Assembly (NCBI RefSeq): GCF_014652435.1
Contig: NZ_BMYU01000002.1
Span: 579,744 to 643,743, forward strand
DNA from: Cognatundibacterium squillarum
Lineage (GTDB): Bacteria; Pseudomonadota; Gammaproteobacteria; Burkholderiales; Burkholderiaceae_D
Length of the DNA stretch: 64,000 bases
Direction of reading: 5' to 3'
A program made the position numbers and the translations under genes. The notes under the pieces are model-generated. The model ran no database searches and was not told the origin of the DNA. It worked only from the letters and a program-made list of their open reading frames with translations. Within the stretch, counting starts at the first letter, position 1. Each line of letters begins with the position of its first letter. Below, piece by piece: positions 28,707 through 37,303 of this stretch.

Positions 28707-30223
28707 TTCCCCTGATTCAAACTGCCCTGACCGGCACCGCCAATCATCCCGCAGCGCAAACCGGTATTGATGCCATTGATACGCTGGTTCACGCTGCATC
28801 TGCTGAACAGCAATTACTGCTGAAAGCGGGAGCGCTGCATGCGTATCAGCGCGCCGGCTGGTTGCCACTGCAGGCAAATCTGCCACCGCAGGCCGCGCCG
28901 GAAACACGCGGCGAACCACCAGCGCAGTTGCACGGCGTATTTTCCCGTCTGACCGAAACCCTGTTCGACAGTCTGCGCCCGTGGGCATTGCAGCGCATTG
29001 CTGAACACGGCTGGCGGCTGCCGCATGCCATGCTGCCAGCGATTCTGGCCCGCGCAGATGTTGCTGTGTGGTCCGGCGTACTGGGTGAACGTGCCGAATG
29101 GCTGCGGCAACAGCATCCGGACTGGCGCGCACAATCACTGCATCAGCAGGCATGGCAGGATGCGGACACCCGCCTGCGAATCTGGCAGGAAGAGAGTTTT
29201 GCCATGCGCTGCAAGGCTTTGCGCGCGCAGGCAGAAGCCGATGCCGCAGTGGCCCGCCAGTGGCTGCAGGCGGACTTATCGAAAGAAAAAGCAGAGCAGC
29301 GCCTGAGTCTGCTTGACCTCTGGCTGCCGTATGCAGGCAGTGCGGAAGATATTGCGTGGACGGAAAGCCTGCTCAGCGACCGCAGCCAGCCTGTGCGCCA
29401 GCGCCTTGCGAGCTGGCTGGCACAACGTCCTGAAAGTAGTCTGGCGCAGCGGATAAAACAACGTGCTGACAGCGTTCTGCAATTCGACAGCAAGGGTCAG
29501 CTGCATATCACCCTGCCGGAAGAATTACCGCGTGACTGGGAAAAAGACGGCTGGAATCCGACACCGCCCGCCGGCACCGGAAAGAAAGCGTGGTGGCTGC
29601 GTCAGCTGATCGCGCTGATAGCTCCGCAGCAGTGGCTGAGCGCCGGCCCCGACCATGATGACAGCTGGGAATTGCTGACCACGCACAGCTGGTCGGAAGC
29701 GCTGATTGCCGGTGTCTGCGATGCCGTGCTGCGCTTCGGTGATGTCGCGTGGGCCAGCGCCAGCCTCAGCCGCTTGGCAGTCAGCCACATACAATCCAAC
29801 TGCATTGCGCTGTTCAATCTGCTCCCGTCAGCGTCACAGACTGCCGTGCTGCTGACGCTGTTGCAGCAGGAAAATATCGACGCTGCAGTCCGTTATCTGC
29901 AGATCCTGCCGGCCCGCCCCGCGCCGGAAACAGTGCAGGCGCTGACAGAAACGCTGAACCGCATGCTGACGCCGGCATTTCTGCAGCAGCTGCAAAACCA
30001 GCAATTACGTGCGCAGGATATGCATGCGCTGCTGAACATGCTGGAGCGGCTGATTCCGGATTGCCCGGATCAGGTCATCGCTGACATCGTGCAGTTAATC
30101 CAGCGCCTGAATATTTTCAGCGACAGTGAAAACTGGTACTACCGCAGCCAGACGGAGCGCACAGAGCGCCTGCTGACACAGGCTGCGTTTAAACAATATC
30201 TGATAAAGGAGATTTTCCTGTGA
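28703..30223 (+). CDS. DUF5691-like helical repeat protein
   Basis: A 506-residue cytoplasmic protein, overwhelmingly helical with many Leu/Ala/Gln repeats. It matches by recall the DUF5691 proteins that accompany MoxR-VWA clusters. The segment LLDLWLPYAGSAEDIAWTES resembles HEAT-like repeats, suggesting a scaffold. The ATG overlaps the SWIM gene stop (ATGA), and its own stop overlaps the ATPase start (GTGA), so translation is coupled on both sides. There is no catalytic motif. Confidence 0.75.
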   Translation: MIPLIQTALTGTANHPAAQTGIDAIDTLVHAASAEQQLLLKAGALHAYQRAGWLPLQANLPPQAAPETRGEPPAQLHGVFSRLTETLFDSLRPWALQRIAEHGWRLPHAMLPAILARADVAVWSGVLGERAEWLRQQHPDWRAQSLHQQAWQDADTRLRIWQEESFAMRCKALRAQAEADAAVARQWLQADLSKEKAEQRLSLLDLWLPYAGSAEDIAWTESLLSDRSQPVRQRLASWLAQRPESSLAQRIKQRADSVLQFDSKGQLHITLPEELPRDWEKDGWNPTPPAGTGKKAWWLRQLIALIAPQQWLSAGPDHDDSWELLTTHSWSEALIAGVCDAVLRFGDVAWASASLSRLAVSHIQSNCIALFNLLPSASQTAVLLTLLQQENIDAAVRYLQILPARPAPETVQALTETLNRMLTPAFLQQLQNQQLRAQDMHALLNMLERLIPDCPDQVIADIVQLIQRLNIFSDSENWYYRSQTERTERLLTQAAFKQYLIKEIFL

Positions 30224-31311
30224 ATGCTTCCCTGAACGCCGTTTTACGCCAGCATGCCGAAGAGCAATACGCTGAAGAATTACATGAACTGGCAAAACAT
30301 GATCACAAGCCGCGTCCGGCTAACTGGAAACTCTCGCCGTGGGCAGTGAAACAGTATCTGCTCGGTACCACGCTGGAAAACGGTTTTGAAATCACACCGA
30401 AATACATTGGTCAGGCACGTCTGATAGAAATTGCTGTCGCCACACTGGCAACTGATCGTGCGCTGTTGCTGTACGGTGTGCCGGGCACTGCAAAAAGCTG
30501 GGTGTCGGAACATCTGGCAGCGGCGATTGCCGGTGACTCCACACTGTTGATTCAGGGTACAGCCGGTACCGATGAAAGCGCACTGCGCTACGGCTGGAAC
30601 TATGCCCGTCTGCTGTCGGAAGGCCCGAGTCAGGCTGCACTGGTCGCCAGCCCTATGCTGGTGGCGATGCGCGAAGGCAAGATTGCAAGGCTGGAAGAAA
30701 TGACCCGCGTACCGAGCGAAGTGCAGGATACGCTGATTACGCTGCTGTCGGAAAAAACCCTGCCGGTACCGGAGCTGGGCATGGAAGTGCAGGCGCAGCG
30801 CGGCTTTAATGTGATTGCAACCGCAAATAACCGCGACAAAGGTGTGAATGAAATGTCGTCCGCCCTGATGCGCCGTTTCAATACCGTGATTCTGCCGACG
30901 CCGGACAGCTTCGATGAAGAAGTGGCGATTGTCAGCCGCCGCGTCAATGAACTCGGCCGTGCGCTGGAATTGCCAACCGAAAAACCGGCGCTGGAAGAGG
31001 TGCGCCGCGTCGTGGCGATTTTCCGTGAGCTGCGCAACGGCATCACCGAAGATGGCAAAACCAAACTGAAATCTCCTTCCGGCACCTTATCCACCGCCGA
31101 AGCGATTTCCGTGATTGGCCACGGCATGGCGGTTGCGGGTTATTACGGTGACGGCGTTGTGCATGCTGCCGACATCGCCGCCAGCCTGACCGGTGCCATT
31201 ATCAAAGATCCGGTACAGGACAAGCTGGTCTGGATGGAATACCTGAAAACCATCGCCAAAGAACGCGATGACTGGAAAGACCTGTACCGCGCCTGCATGG
31301 AAGTTGCCTGA
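30220..31311 (+). CDS. yehL: MoxR-family AAA+ ATPase, YehL-like
   Basis: A 363-residue AAA+ ATPase of the MoxR group. Walker A is GVPGTAKS at 86-93; the Walker B region reads IARLEEM at about 155-161, with Glu-Glu where Asp-Glu is usual; sensor 1 is ATANNRD around 200-206; an arginine finger candidate lies in ALMRRFNT. MoxR ATPases work with a VWA partner to remodel or assemble client proteins. The start is GTG at 30220, inside the previous stop. Length agrees with E. coli YehL (about 362). Together with the VWA gene two positions downstream it forms the ATPase-VWA core of the operon. Confidence 0.9.
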   Translation: MNASLNAVLRQHAEEQYAEELHELAKHDHKPRPANWKLSPWAVKQYLLGTTLENGFEITPKYIGQARLIEIAVATLATDRALLLYGVPGTAKSWVSEHLAAAIAGDSTLLIQGTAGTDESALRYGWNYARLLSEGPSQAALVASPMLVAMREGKIARLEEMTRVPSEVQDTLITLLSEKTLPVPELGMEVQAQRGFNVIATANNRDKGVNEMSSALMRRFNTVILPTPDSFDEEVAIVSRRVNELGRALELPTEKPALEEVRRVVAIFRELRNGITEDGKTKLKSPSGTLSTAEAISVIGHGMAVAGYYGDGVVHAADIAASLTGAIIKDPVQDKLVWMEYLKTIAKERDDWKDLYRACMEVA

Positions 31312-31321
31312 GGACAGACGG

Positions 31322-33637
31322 ATGAGTCTCCATTTTTTTGGAATACGCCATCACGGCCCCGGTTGCGCACGTGCGCTGCAACGCGCACTGCAAACCCTGC
31401 AGCCGGATATCGTATTACTGGAAGGTCCGCCGGAAGCGGAAGATATTTTGCCGCTGGCAACAGATGAAGCCATGGTGCCGCCGGTAGCAATGCTGGTCTA
31501 TCCGGCGGAAGCGCCGCAGCACGGCGTGTTTTATCCGTTCGCCGGTTTTTCGCCGGAATGGATTGCGATACGTTACGCGCTGCAGCAGCAAATACCGCTG
31601 CGGCTGATGGATTTGCCGCTGACGCACCGCTTTGCCGTCTGTCTGGAAGCCGATCAGCAGGCCAGTGCGTCTGCAGACACCGACAGCCTGAGTACCGAAC
31701 AGAGCACAGAAACGGATTCGAATGCGGATGCGGATGCGGAAACACAGACCGCAACCGGTGAAAACCCGGCACCGGAAGCAGACTGGATCAGCGCACTCAG
31801 AATGGACCCGCTGGCCGAATTGTCGCGCGCTGCCGGTTATGAAGATCAGGAAAGCTGGTGGGAAAGAGAAATTGAACAGCGCAGCGACAGCAATGATTTA
31901 TTTCTCGCGATTCAGGAAGCGATGACAGCATTGCGCGAGCATGCACCGCAGGAATCGCTGCGCGATCAGCAACGCGAGGCCGCGATGCGTCAGAAAATCC
32001 GCGAAGCAGAAAAGGCCGGCTATCAGCGTATTGCCGTGGTTTGCGGTGCATGGCATGTACCCGCACTGGCAGGAAAACACAGTGTGAAGCAGGATCAGGC
32101 CTTACTGAAAGGTTTAGGCAAGGCAAAGACTTGCGCCACATGGGTACCGTGGAGCAGCGACCGGCTGGCATATGAAAGCGGTTACGGCGCCGGGATCAGT
32201 TCTCCCGGCTGGTACGCGCATTTGTGGCAAAGCCCGGATCAGGCCGGATTACGCTGGGTCACTGAAGCGGCAAGGCTGATGCGCGATGCAGGGCTGGACG
32301 CATCGTCTGCCAGCGTAATTGAAACCGTGCGGCTGGCAGAAGCCACCGCAGCCATGCGGGATTTACCGATGGCGGGTTTGCGCGAACTGCGCGAAGCGAT
32401 GCTGGCAGTGCTGTGTCATGGCGAAGCAGCGCCGCTGCAACTGATCCGCGAACAACTGGAAATCGGTCATCACTTAGGCAGCGTGCCGCCGTCAGCTGCG
32501 GCAGCGCCCTTGCAGCGTGATCTGGAAATGCAGCAAAAGAGTCTGCGCCTGAAACCGGAAACGGTCAGCAAACTGATCGAACTGGATTTGCGCGAACCGA
32601 ATGGCCGCGCACGCAGCCGCTTGCTGCATCAGCTGACGGTGCTGGGCATCCACTGGGGCAAGCGTCAGTCCAACAGTAATCGTCAGGGAACATTCCGCGA
32701 AAGCTGGTTGCTGGAATGGCGGCCGGAAATGGCGATACGCCTGATCGAAACCAGTCGCTACGGCAACCGTATTGCGGAAGCGGCCGCGGCCTGCCTGAGC
32801 GAAACCGCACGCCAGGCTGACTTACCGGCGCTGACCGGTTTGCTGGATGTGGCGGTGCTGGCGGAATTGCCGAAAGCCAGCGCGGAATTACTGCTGTTAC
32901 TGCAGAATCAGGCTGCACTGGCGAATGACATTACCCATCTGATGCAAGCCTTGCCGCCGCTGGTCAGCGTTGCGCGTTACGGCGATGTGCGTGGCACCAG
33001 CCAGGTGCAGGTGCTACCGATTATCCATTCGCTGACCGAACGCATCATGCTAGGTCTGCCGCTGGCCTGCACCGGCATCGATGAAGCATCTGCGGAGCAC
33101 ATGGTGTCCTGTATCGAAGGCGTGCAAAAAGCCATGGATACGCTGGCGGAACAGGCGCTGGCCGACAGCTGGTTTACCTGCCTGCAAAAACTCTATCTGC
33201 AGGACAGCATTGCGCCGGGCGTACAGGGTTATGCGCTGCGCCTTTGCTATGACAAACAGCGCATTGATGATGAGGCACTGATGCTGCAAACCCATCGTAT
33301 GCTGTCTTCCGGTTCACCGGCCGCGATGGCGACGACCTGGCTCAGTGGCCTGTTATCCGGCAGCGGTTTGCTGCTGTTACATCAGGATGCTTTATGGCAA
33401 ATCATCGACCAGTGGCTGAGCGCCCTGCCGGATGAGATTTTCATGGAACGTCTGGCCTTGTTACGGCGCGCATTTTCCGGCTTCACGCCGTCGGAACGGC
33501 GGCAAATGGGCGATAAAGTTCGCCACCTCGGCAGCGACGGCAAACGCCGCACGCCGGCGGAAATCCGCGTTGATACGGAAAGAGCCAGCGCTGTTCTGCC
33601 TTTCCTGCAGCACTTGTTGAAAGAAAGCACTGTATGA
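31322..33637 (+). CDS. yehM: YehM-like protein (DUF5682)
   Basis: A 771-residue protein. The N-terminal part has GIRHHGPG at 7-14, LLEGPPEAEDILPL at about 32-45 and CGAWHVPAL at 241-249. This spacing of Gly-His, Glu and Gly-x-His resembles the TraB/Tiki/EreA-like superfamily, so a hydrolase-like or metal-binding head is plausible (inference). An acidic low-complexity stretch (about 120-155) interrupts it. The C-terminal 450 residues are helical. The ATG at 31322 follows GAGGACAGACGG. It lies between the MoxR ATPase and the VWA gene, as in E. coli yehL-yehM-yehP, and its length fits YehM (759). Confidence 0.8.
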   Translation: MSLHFFGIRHHGPGCARALQRALQTLQPDIVLLEGPPEAEDILPLATDEAMVPPVAMLVYPAEAPQHGVFYPFAGFSPEWIAIRYALQQQIPLRLMDLPLTHRFAVCLEADQQASASADTDSLSTEQSTETDSNADADAETQTATGENPAPEADWISALRMDPLAELSRAAGYEDQESWWEREIEQRSDSNDLFLAIQEAMTALREHAPQESLRDQQREAAMRQKIREAEKAGYQRIAVVCGAWHVPALAGKHSVKQDQALLKGLGKAKTCATWVPWSSDRLAYESGYGAGISSPGWYAHLWQSPDQAGLRWVTEAARLMRDAGLDASSASVIETVRLAEATAAMRDLPMAGLRELREAMLAVLCHGEAAPLQLIREQLEIGHHLGSVPPSAAAAPLQRDLEMQQKSLRLKPETVSKLIELDLREPNGRARSRLLHQLTVLGIHWGKRQSNSNRQGTFRESWLLEWRPEMAIRLIETSRYGNRIAEAAAACLSETARQADLPALTGLLDVAVLAELPKASAELLLLLQNQAALANDITHLMQALPPLVSVARYGDVRGTSQVQVLPIIHSLTERIMLGLPLACTGIDEASAEHMVSCIEGVQKAMDTLAEQALADSWFTCLQKLYLQDSIAPGVQGYALRLCYDKQRIDDEALMLQTHRMLSSGSPAAMATTWLSGLLSGSGLLLLHQDALWQIIDQWLSALPDEIFMERLALLRRAFSGFTPSERRQMGDKVRHLGSDGKRRTPAEIRVDTERASAVLPFLQHLLKESTV

Positions 33638-34803
33638 GCCAAGCTCTCACCGATACCGCAACCGACCGCCTGCAACGCTGGCGTCTGATCCTCGGCAATC
33701 CGGCGGAGGATACCTGCGGCGCGGGGCCTTTGCCACCGCAGCTGGAACGCGCCGATGCCGCATTGTCTGCGCTGTATGATCAGGAACGCAGCGGCAATCT
33801 CGGCCCGTCCTGCCCGAACGTCGCACGCTGGCTTGGCGATATCCGCGAATTCTTTCCGTCATCGGTGGTGCAGGTGATGCAAAAGGATGCACTCGACCGC
33901 CTGCAACTGCACAAAATGCTGCTGGAGCCGGAATTACTGGAATCGGTCGAAGCGGATGTGAATCTGGTTGCCAGCCTGATGTCGCTGTCGCGTGTGTTAC
34001 CGGCACGCACCCGCGAAACGGCGCGTCAGGTTGTGCGCAAAGTGGTGACCGAACTGGAAAAGCGTTTGCGCGAACCGATGCGGCAAGCCGTCAGCGGCAG
34101 CCTGAACCGGGCAGAACGCAACTATCGCCCGCGTCTGAATGAAATCGACTGGCACAAAACGATACAGGCTAATCTCAGCCGCTATTTACCGGAAAAGAAA
34201 ACAGTCATTGCCGAGAAGCTGGTCGGCCACGGCCGCAAGCAATCCGCGCTGCGCGATATTGTGCTGTGCGTGGATCAGAGCGGATCAATGGCGGCTTCGC
34301 TGGTATACGCCGGTGTGTTTGCCGCCGCACTGGCTTCGCTGCGTGCGGTGAAAACACGCATGGTGGTGTTTGATACCGCGGTCGCCGATTTATCAGAAAC
34401 AGCGGCTGATCCGGTCGATTTACTGTTCGGCGTGCAGCTCGGCGGCGGCACCGATATCAACCTGGCGCTCGGTTACTGCCAGCAAGTGATTACGCGTCCG
34501 GAACAAACCATCATGGTGCTGATCACCGATTTGTATGAAGGCGGCAATCAGGAAAGTATGCTCCAGCGGGCGGCGCAACTGAAAGCCTCCGGTGTCAATC
34601 TGATCTGCCTTCTGGCGCTGGCGGATAACGGCACGCCCGGCTACGATCCGCGCAATGCAGCACGTTTCGCCGCGATGGATATTCCGACCTTCGCCTGCAC
34701 ACCGGACCAGTTCCCCGCACTGATGGCGGCAGCCATACAGAAACAGGATGTCGGATTATGGGCGTCACGACAGGGACTGATCACCCAACGGGCAGCAGGC
34801 TGA
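33634..34803 (+). CDS. yehP: VWA-domain protein, YehP-like
   Basis: A 389-residue protein with a C-terminal von Willebrand A domain. The metal-ion-dependent adhesion site is complete: D214, S216 and S218 in DQSGSMAAS, T273 in GGGTDINLAL and D299 in LITDLYEGG. The N-terminal 200 residues are helical, like ViaA and CoxE-type MoxR partners. It overlaps the YehM-like stop by 4 nt (ATGA). It is the expected adaptor that couples the MoxR ATPase to its client. It is the last gene of the operon. Confidence 0.88.
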   Translation: MSQALTDTATDRLQRWRLILGNPAEDTCGAGPLPPQLERADAALSALYDQERSGNLGPSCPNVARWLGDIREFFPSSVVQVMQKDALDRLQLHKMLLEPELLESVEADVNLVASLMSLSRVLPARTRETARQVVRKVVTELEKRLREPMRQAVSGSLNRAERNYRPRLNEIDWHKTIQANLSRYLPEKKTVIAEKLVGHGRKQSALRDIVLCVDQSGSMAASLVYAGVFAAALASLRAVKTRMVVFDTAVADLSETAADPVDLLFGVQLGGGTDINLALGYCQQVITRPEQTIMVLITDLYEGGNQESMLQRAAQLKASGVNLICLLALADNGTPGYDPRNAARFAAMDIPTFACTPDQFPALMAAAIQKQDVGLWASRQGLITQRAAG

Positions 34804-35029
34804 GCCGTGAAACCCGGGTCAGACTATGCAGCGATCCGCATACGCTGTTTTCTGAAGTCCGGCGTTTCCGCCGGCTAGCGGCCGGTTGCTGTGCGAAAAT
34901 CTGCATTCAGCCCCGAAACGGTGGCTTACAGCAGCTACGGCCGCCTGTCTGCCACTTATTCTGTAGAAATTATCGGCGCATCGTCATTTGCCCGGTGCAA
35001 ACTGCCATTCACTTAACGGGAACCCTGTG

Positions 35030-35653
35030 ATGCTGCCTGAACTGCTTCCGCCACCTGCACAACTACGCCGCATCACGCAATCACTGGCGATGCTGGATGC
35101 AATCCTGAGTCCGGAATGGGAATACCGCTATTACAGCTTTGATGCTCACTGGGGGCCGGGTGAGGAAATGGCTTCCATGCGCAATGGCGAAGGTGACGAC
35201 TGGTTTTTGCTGCTGGACAGTGCCGGTGCCACACTGAAAGGCTACGCACATGAAAGCGCCGATGACGGCCGGCTGGCAGCGCGCATACAGCAACAGGTAC
35301 CGGCTGCTTTTTCTGCCTTCCTTCAAGAGCCTGCATTTTCGATGGAAGCGGCGAGCTTTTGTTACTGGCGACGCCACAGCGATACGCAATGGCATCAAGT
35401 GAGCAGCACACAGGCGCAGGACGGTGCCGACACCCTGCTGCACTTACTGAACGGCGACCCGCAAGCGTATCAGCGCTGGGCGGAGAGTTATTACGAAGTT
35501 GCGGTTTCCGCAGAAATCACCACCGCCATTTTCCGTCATCAGCCGTTGACCGAAGCCATGATACGCTCACTGAATCCGGATGCCGATCCGGCGCTGGTAT
35601 TTGCAGAAGCGACTGACATCGGCTATCCGGTCAGCGCCGCTGCATCTGCATAA
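35030..35653 (+). CDS. unknown soluble protein
   Basis: A 207-residue soluble protein of a family that I have seen annotated only as hypothetical. It is marked by EWEYRYYSFDAHWGPGEEMA and NGEGDDWFLLLDSAGATLKG. The core looks like an alpha/beta SMI1/SUKH-size domain, but no defining motif is present. The ATG at 35030 is chosen because conserved-looking sequence starts there. It lies 226 nt after the VWA gene, so it may or may not share its promoter. It converges with the small ART-like gene across 9 nt. Confidence 0.65.
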   Translation: MLPELLPPPAQLRRITQSLAMLDAILSPEWEYRYYSFDAHWGPGEEMASMRNGEGDDWFLLLDSAGATLKGYAHESADDGRLAARIQQQVPAAFSAFLQEPAFSMEAASFCYWRRHSDTQWHQVSSTQAQDGADTLLHLLNGDPQAYQRWAESYYEVAVSAEITTAIFRHQPLTEAMIRSLNPDADPALVFAEATDIGYPVSAAASA

Positions 35654-35662
35654 AAAACCTTT

Positions 35663-36040
35663 TCAGGTGGCGTTACAAACCTGAGGCAAGGTCGAAAAAT
35701 ACTGGGTTTCGCCAAGCACATCCTCCGTCATCACACGGAGGCAGTGCGGCGGCACAGGCTGAGTCGTGACAAACTCAAATTCATTTTCCGCATCGCCGGG
35801 AAAATCCGCGCTCACATCCACCGCCAGCACCGCCAGTGCTTCTTCTTCATCAAAGTAATCACACAACCAGTTCATACTGGCATCGTCAACTGCTTCGGCA
35901 CTGGTGAACAGATACACCGCCGGTTCCGGTTCACCGAGTATCTGACTGCGCTCCCCTAAACGTGGCTGTAATCCTTCGCGCAGGATGGCCGGAAGATTTT
36001 CTACGGGGGTGATATGAAAATAGCGGACGATTGCAGACAT
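35663..36040 (-). CDS. small ADP-ribosyltransferase-fold candidate
   Basis: A 125-residue protein. Its opening YFHITPVENLPAILREGL is the strand-helix start seen in KptA/DarT/DUF4433-type ADP-ribosyltransferase folds. AVYLFTS follows about 25 residues later, as in that fold. It is shorter than DarT (about 210) and lacks a clear catalytic Glu in the usual place, so enzymatic activity is doubtful. GGAGAGTCCGC precedes the ATG. No antitoxin-like macrodomain gene lies next to it. A stand-alone, possibly inactive fold member is the cautious reading. Confidence 0.5.
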   Translation of the reverse strand: MSAIVRYFHITPVENLPAILREGLQPRLGERSQILGEPEPAVYLFTSAEAVDDASMNWLCDYFDEEEALAVLAVDVSADFPGDAENEFEFVTTQPVPPHCLRVMTEDVLGETQYFSTLPQVCNAT

Positions 36041-36223
36041 GCGGACTCTCCTTTCAGGATCATTACTCAGCGGAATTTTCTGTCAGCGCGGCATACCACC
36101 GGCTGACATCATGCGATCCACACTATATTTCAATTAGCATTCAGCTACTTCCGGAACGCCGACCAATGGAAAAACACGAATCGGTTTATTCATTTTCCGT
36201 CACATCTCCGGCGGGCATGACCA

Positions 36224-36308
36224 TGATGCAGAACTCCGCATCTGCCATTTCCGGAAAGCCGGACTTTCTGCCGACGACAGCGGGGTTGCTGTGCTGAACA
36301 CCGCATTT
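36224..36308 (-). repeat. 85-bp dispersed repeat, copy R7
   Basis: Inverted copy with both end motifs well kept. Its left-end motif on plus is followed by TTGAGGC and then directly by a strong terminator hairpin (36314-36351), which gives the repeat a possible 3'-end context. Confidence 0.92.
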
Positions 36309-36313
36309 GAGGC

Positions 36314-36351
36314 AAAAAAAGGCCGCTGAGGGCAACTCAGCGGCCTTTTTT
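36314..36351. terminator. bidirectional rho-independent terminator
   Basis: GGCCGCTGAG pairs perfectly with CTCAGCGGCC across GGCAA. An A-run precedes and a T-run follows, so it can work in both directions. It lies just downstream of the minus-strand DUF695-like gene end at 36390. Confidence 0.92.
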
Positions 36352-36389
36352 GTTAGCTGACGCAATGCAACCCGCGAACAGGCGGGCGG

Positions 36390-37172
36390 TCAGTGGGTCT
36401 GCTCCGGTGCAACGACTTCGGTTTCCCAGCCATCGTAATGGCCGTTGTAATCCCTTGCCGCAAAGAACAATGGCAGCGTGATGCTGTCAATCGTCCGGTA
36501 GTGCGGCAGGCCGGTCTGGCTGAATTGCAGCCCGAACCGGTATTCATCGGTATCCGCTTCGAATTCCTGTTCGATCTCAAATGCGTTTTGCAGAATCTGA
36601 TCAATGTAGGCCGCACGGGCTTCTGCGGTGGCAAAGTAGACCCAGTGATACAGCGGACGTTCCTGCGTCAGCGGATCGCCATGCTGTTCCAGTTGCTGGC
36701 ATACGCGGCGGTTCTGCATACGCTGCAAGTCATCTTCACCCGGATACAGAAATTCAAAATAGGTTTGCCATTCCGGATCATCCTGCGTACCGGTTTCAAA
36801 GCGGTAATCCGGAAAGCCTTTCAGTGCGGCAGCAACGCGGTTTTGCCATGCGTAACCGCTGCCGGTGTAGAAATAAAAATCGCGGCGTCCCGCGCTGGTA
36901 TTGCGTCCGACAAACATCAGCGGGCCGGCATCCGGTGTGGTGGCATTGCCCACACCCAGACCGCGCATCAGCGCATCTTCCAGCTGCTCCAGCACCGGAT
37001 ATTCTTCCGCGCTGGAAAAGCCGTCTTCGCGCGGCGCACGCATTTCCAGACTGACCCATGCCATCACGGCACATTCCTCCAGTGGCGCAGTCTGCGCCAG
37101 CGCGAGGTTCAGATTGATGGACGCCGGTGCATCATCGACACGGCAAAAATAAAAATCCCATTGCTCCTGCAT
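36390..37172 (-). CDS. DUF695 / RraB-like protein
   Basis: A 260-residue cytoplasmic protein. The first 130 residues (EQWDFYFCRVDDAPASINLN and onward) resemble DUF695. The second half, with YHWVYFATAEARAAYIDQIL and a following acidic stretch, resembles RraB, the inhibitor of ribonuclease E. The fusion is a known domain pairing of unknown role. GGGAGGCTTT precedes the ATG. It is a single gene ended by the strong terminator near 36330. It could modulate RNA decay, but nothing here proves it. Confidence 0.7.
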   Translation of the reverse strand: MQEQWDFYFCRVDDAPASINLNLALAQTAPLEECAVMAWVSLEMRAPREDGFSSAEEYPVLEQLEDALMRGLGVGNATTPDAGPLMFVGRNTSAGRRDFYFYTGSGYAWQNRVAAALKGFPDYRFETGTQDDPEWQTYFEFLYPGEDDLQRMQNRRVCQQLEQHGDPLTQERPLYHWVYFATAEARAAYIDQILQNAFEIEQEFEADTDEYRFGLQFSQTGLPHYRTIDSITLPLFFAARDYNGHYDGWETEVVAPEQTH

Positions 37173-37303
37173 AAAGCCTCCCGTCAGAATTCAGCGCGCA
37201 CGATAGCACAGCTCTGACGGACTGGCAGCGCCATTTATCGTGCTGTAAGGGGGTTTTGCCCGTTCAGAACGCCATGCAAGGATGGCGCAGAACGGGCGAA
37301 GCA

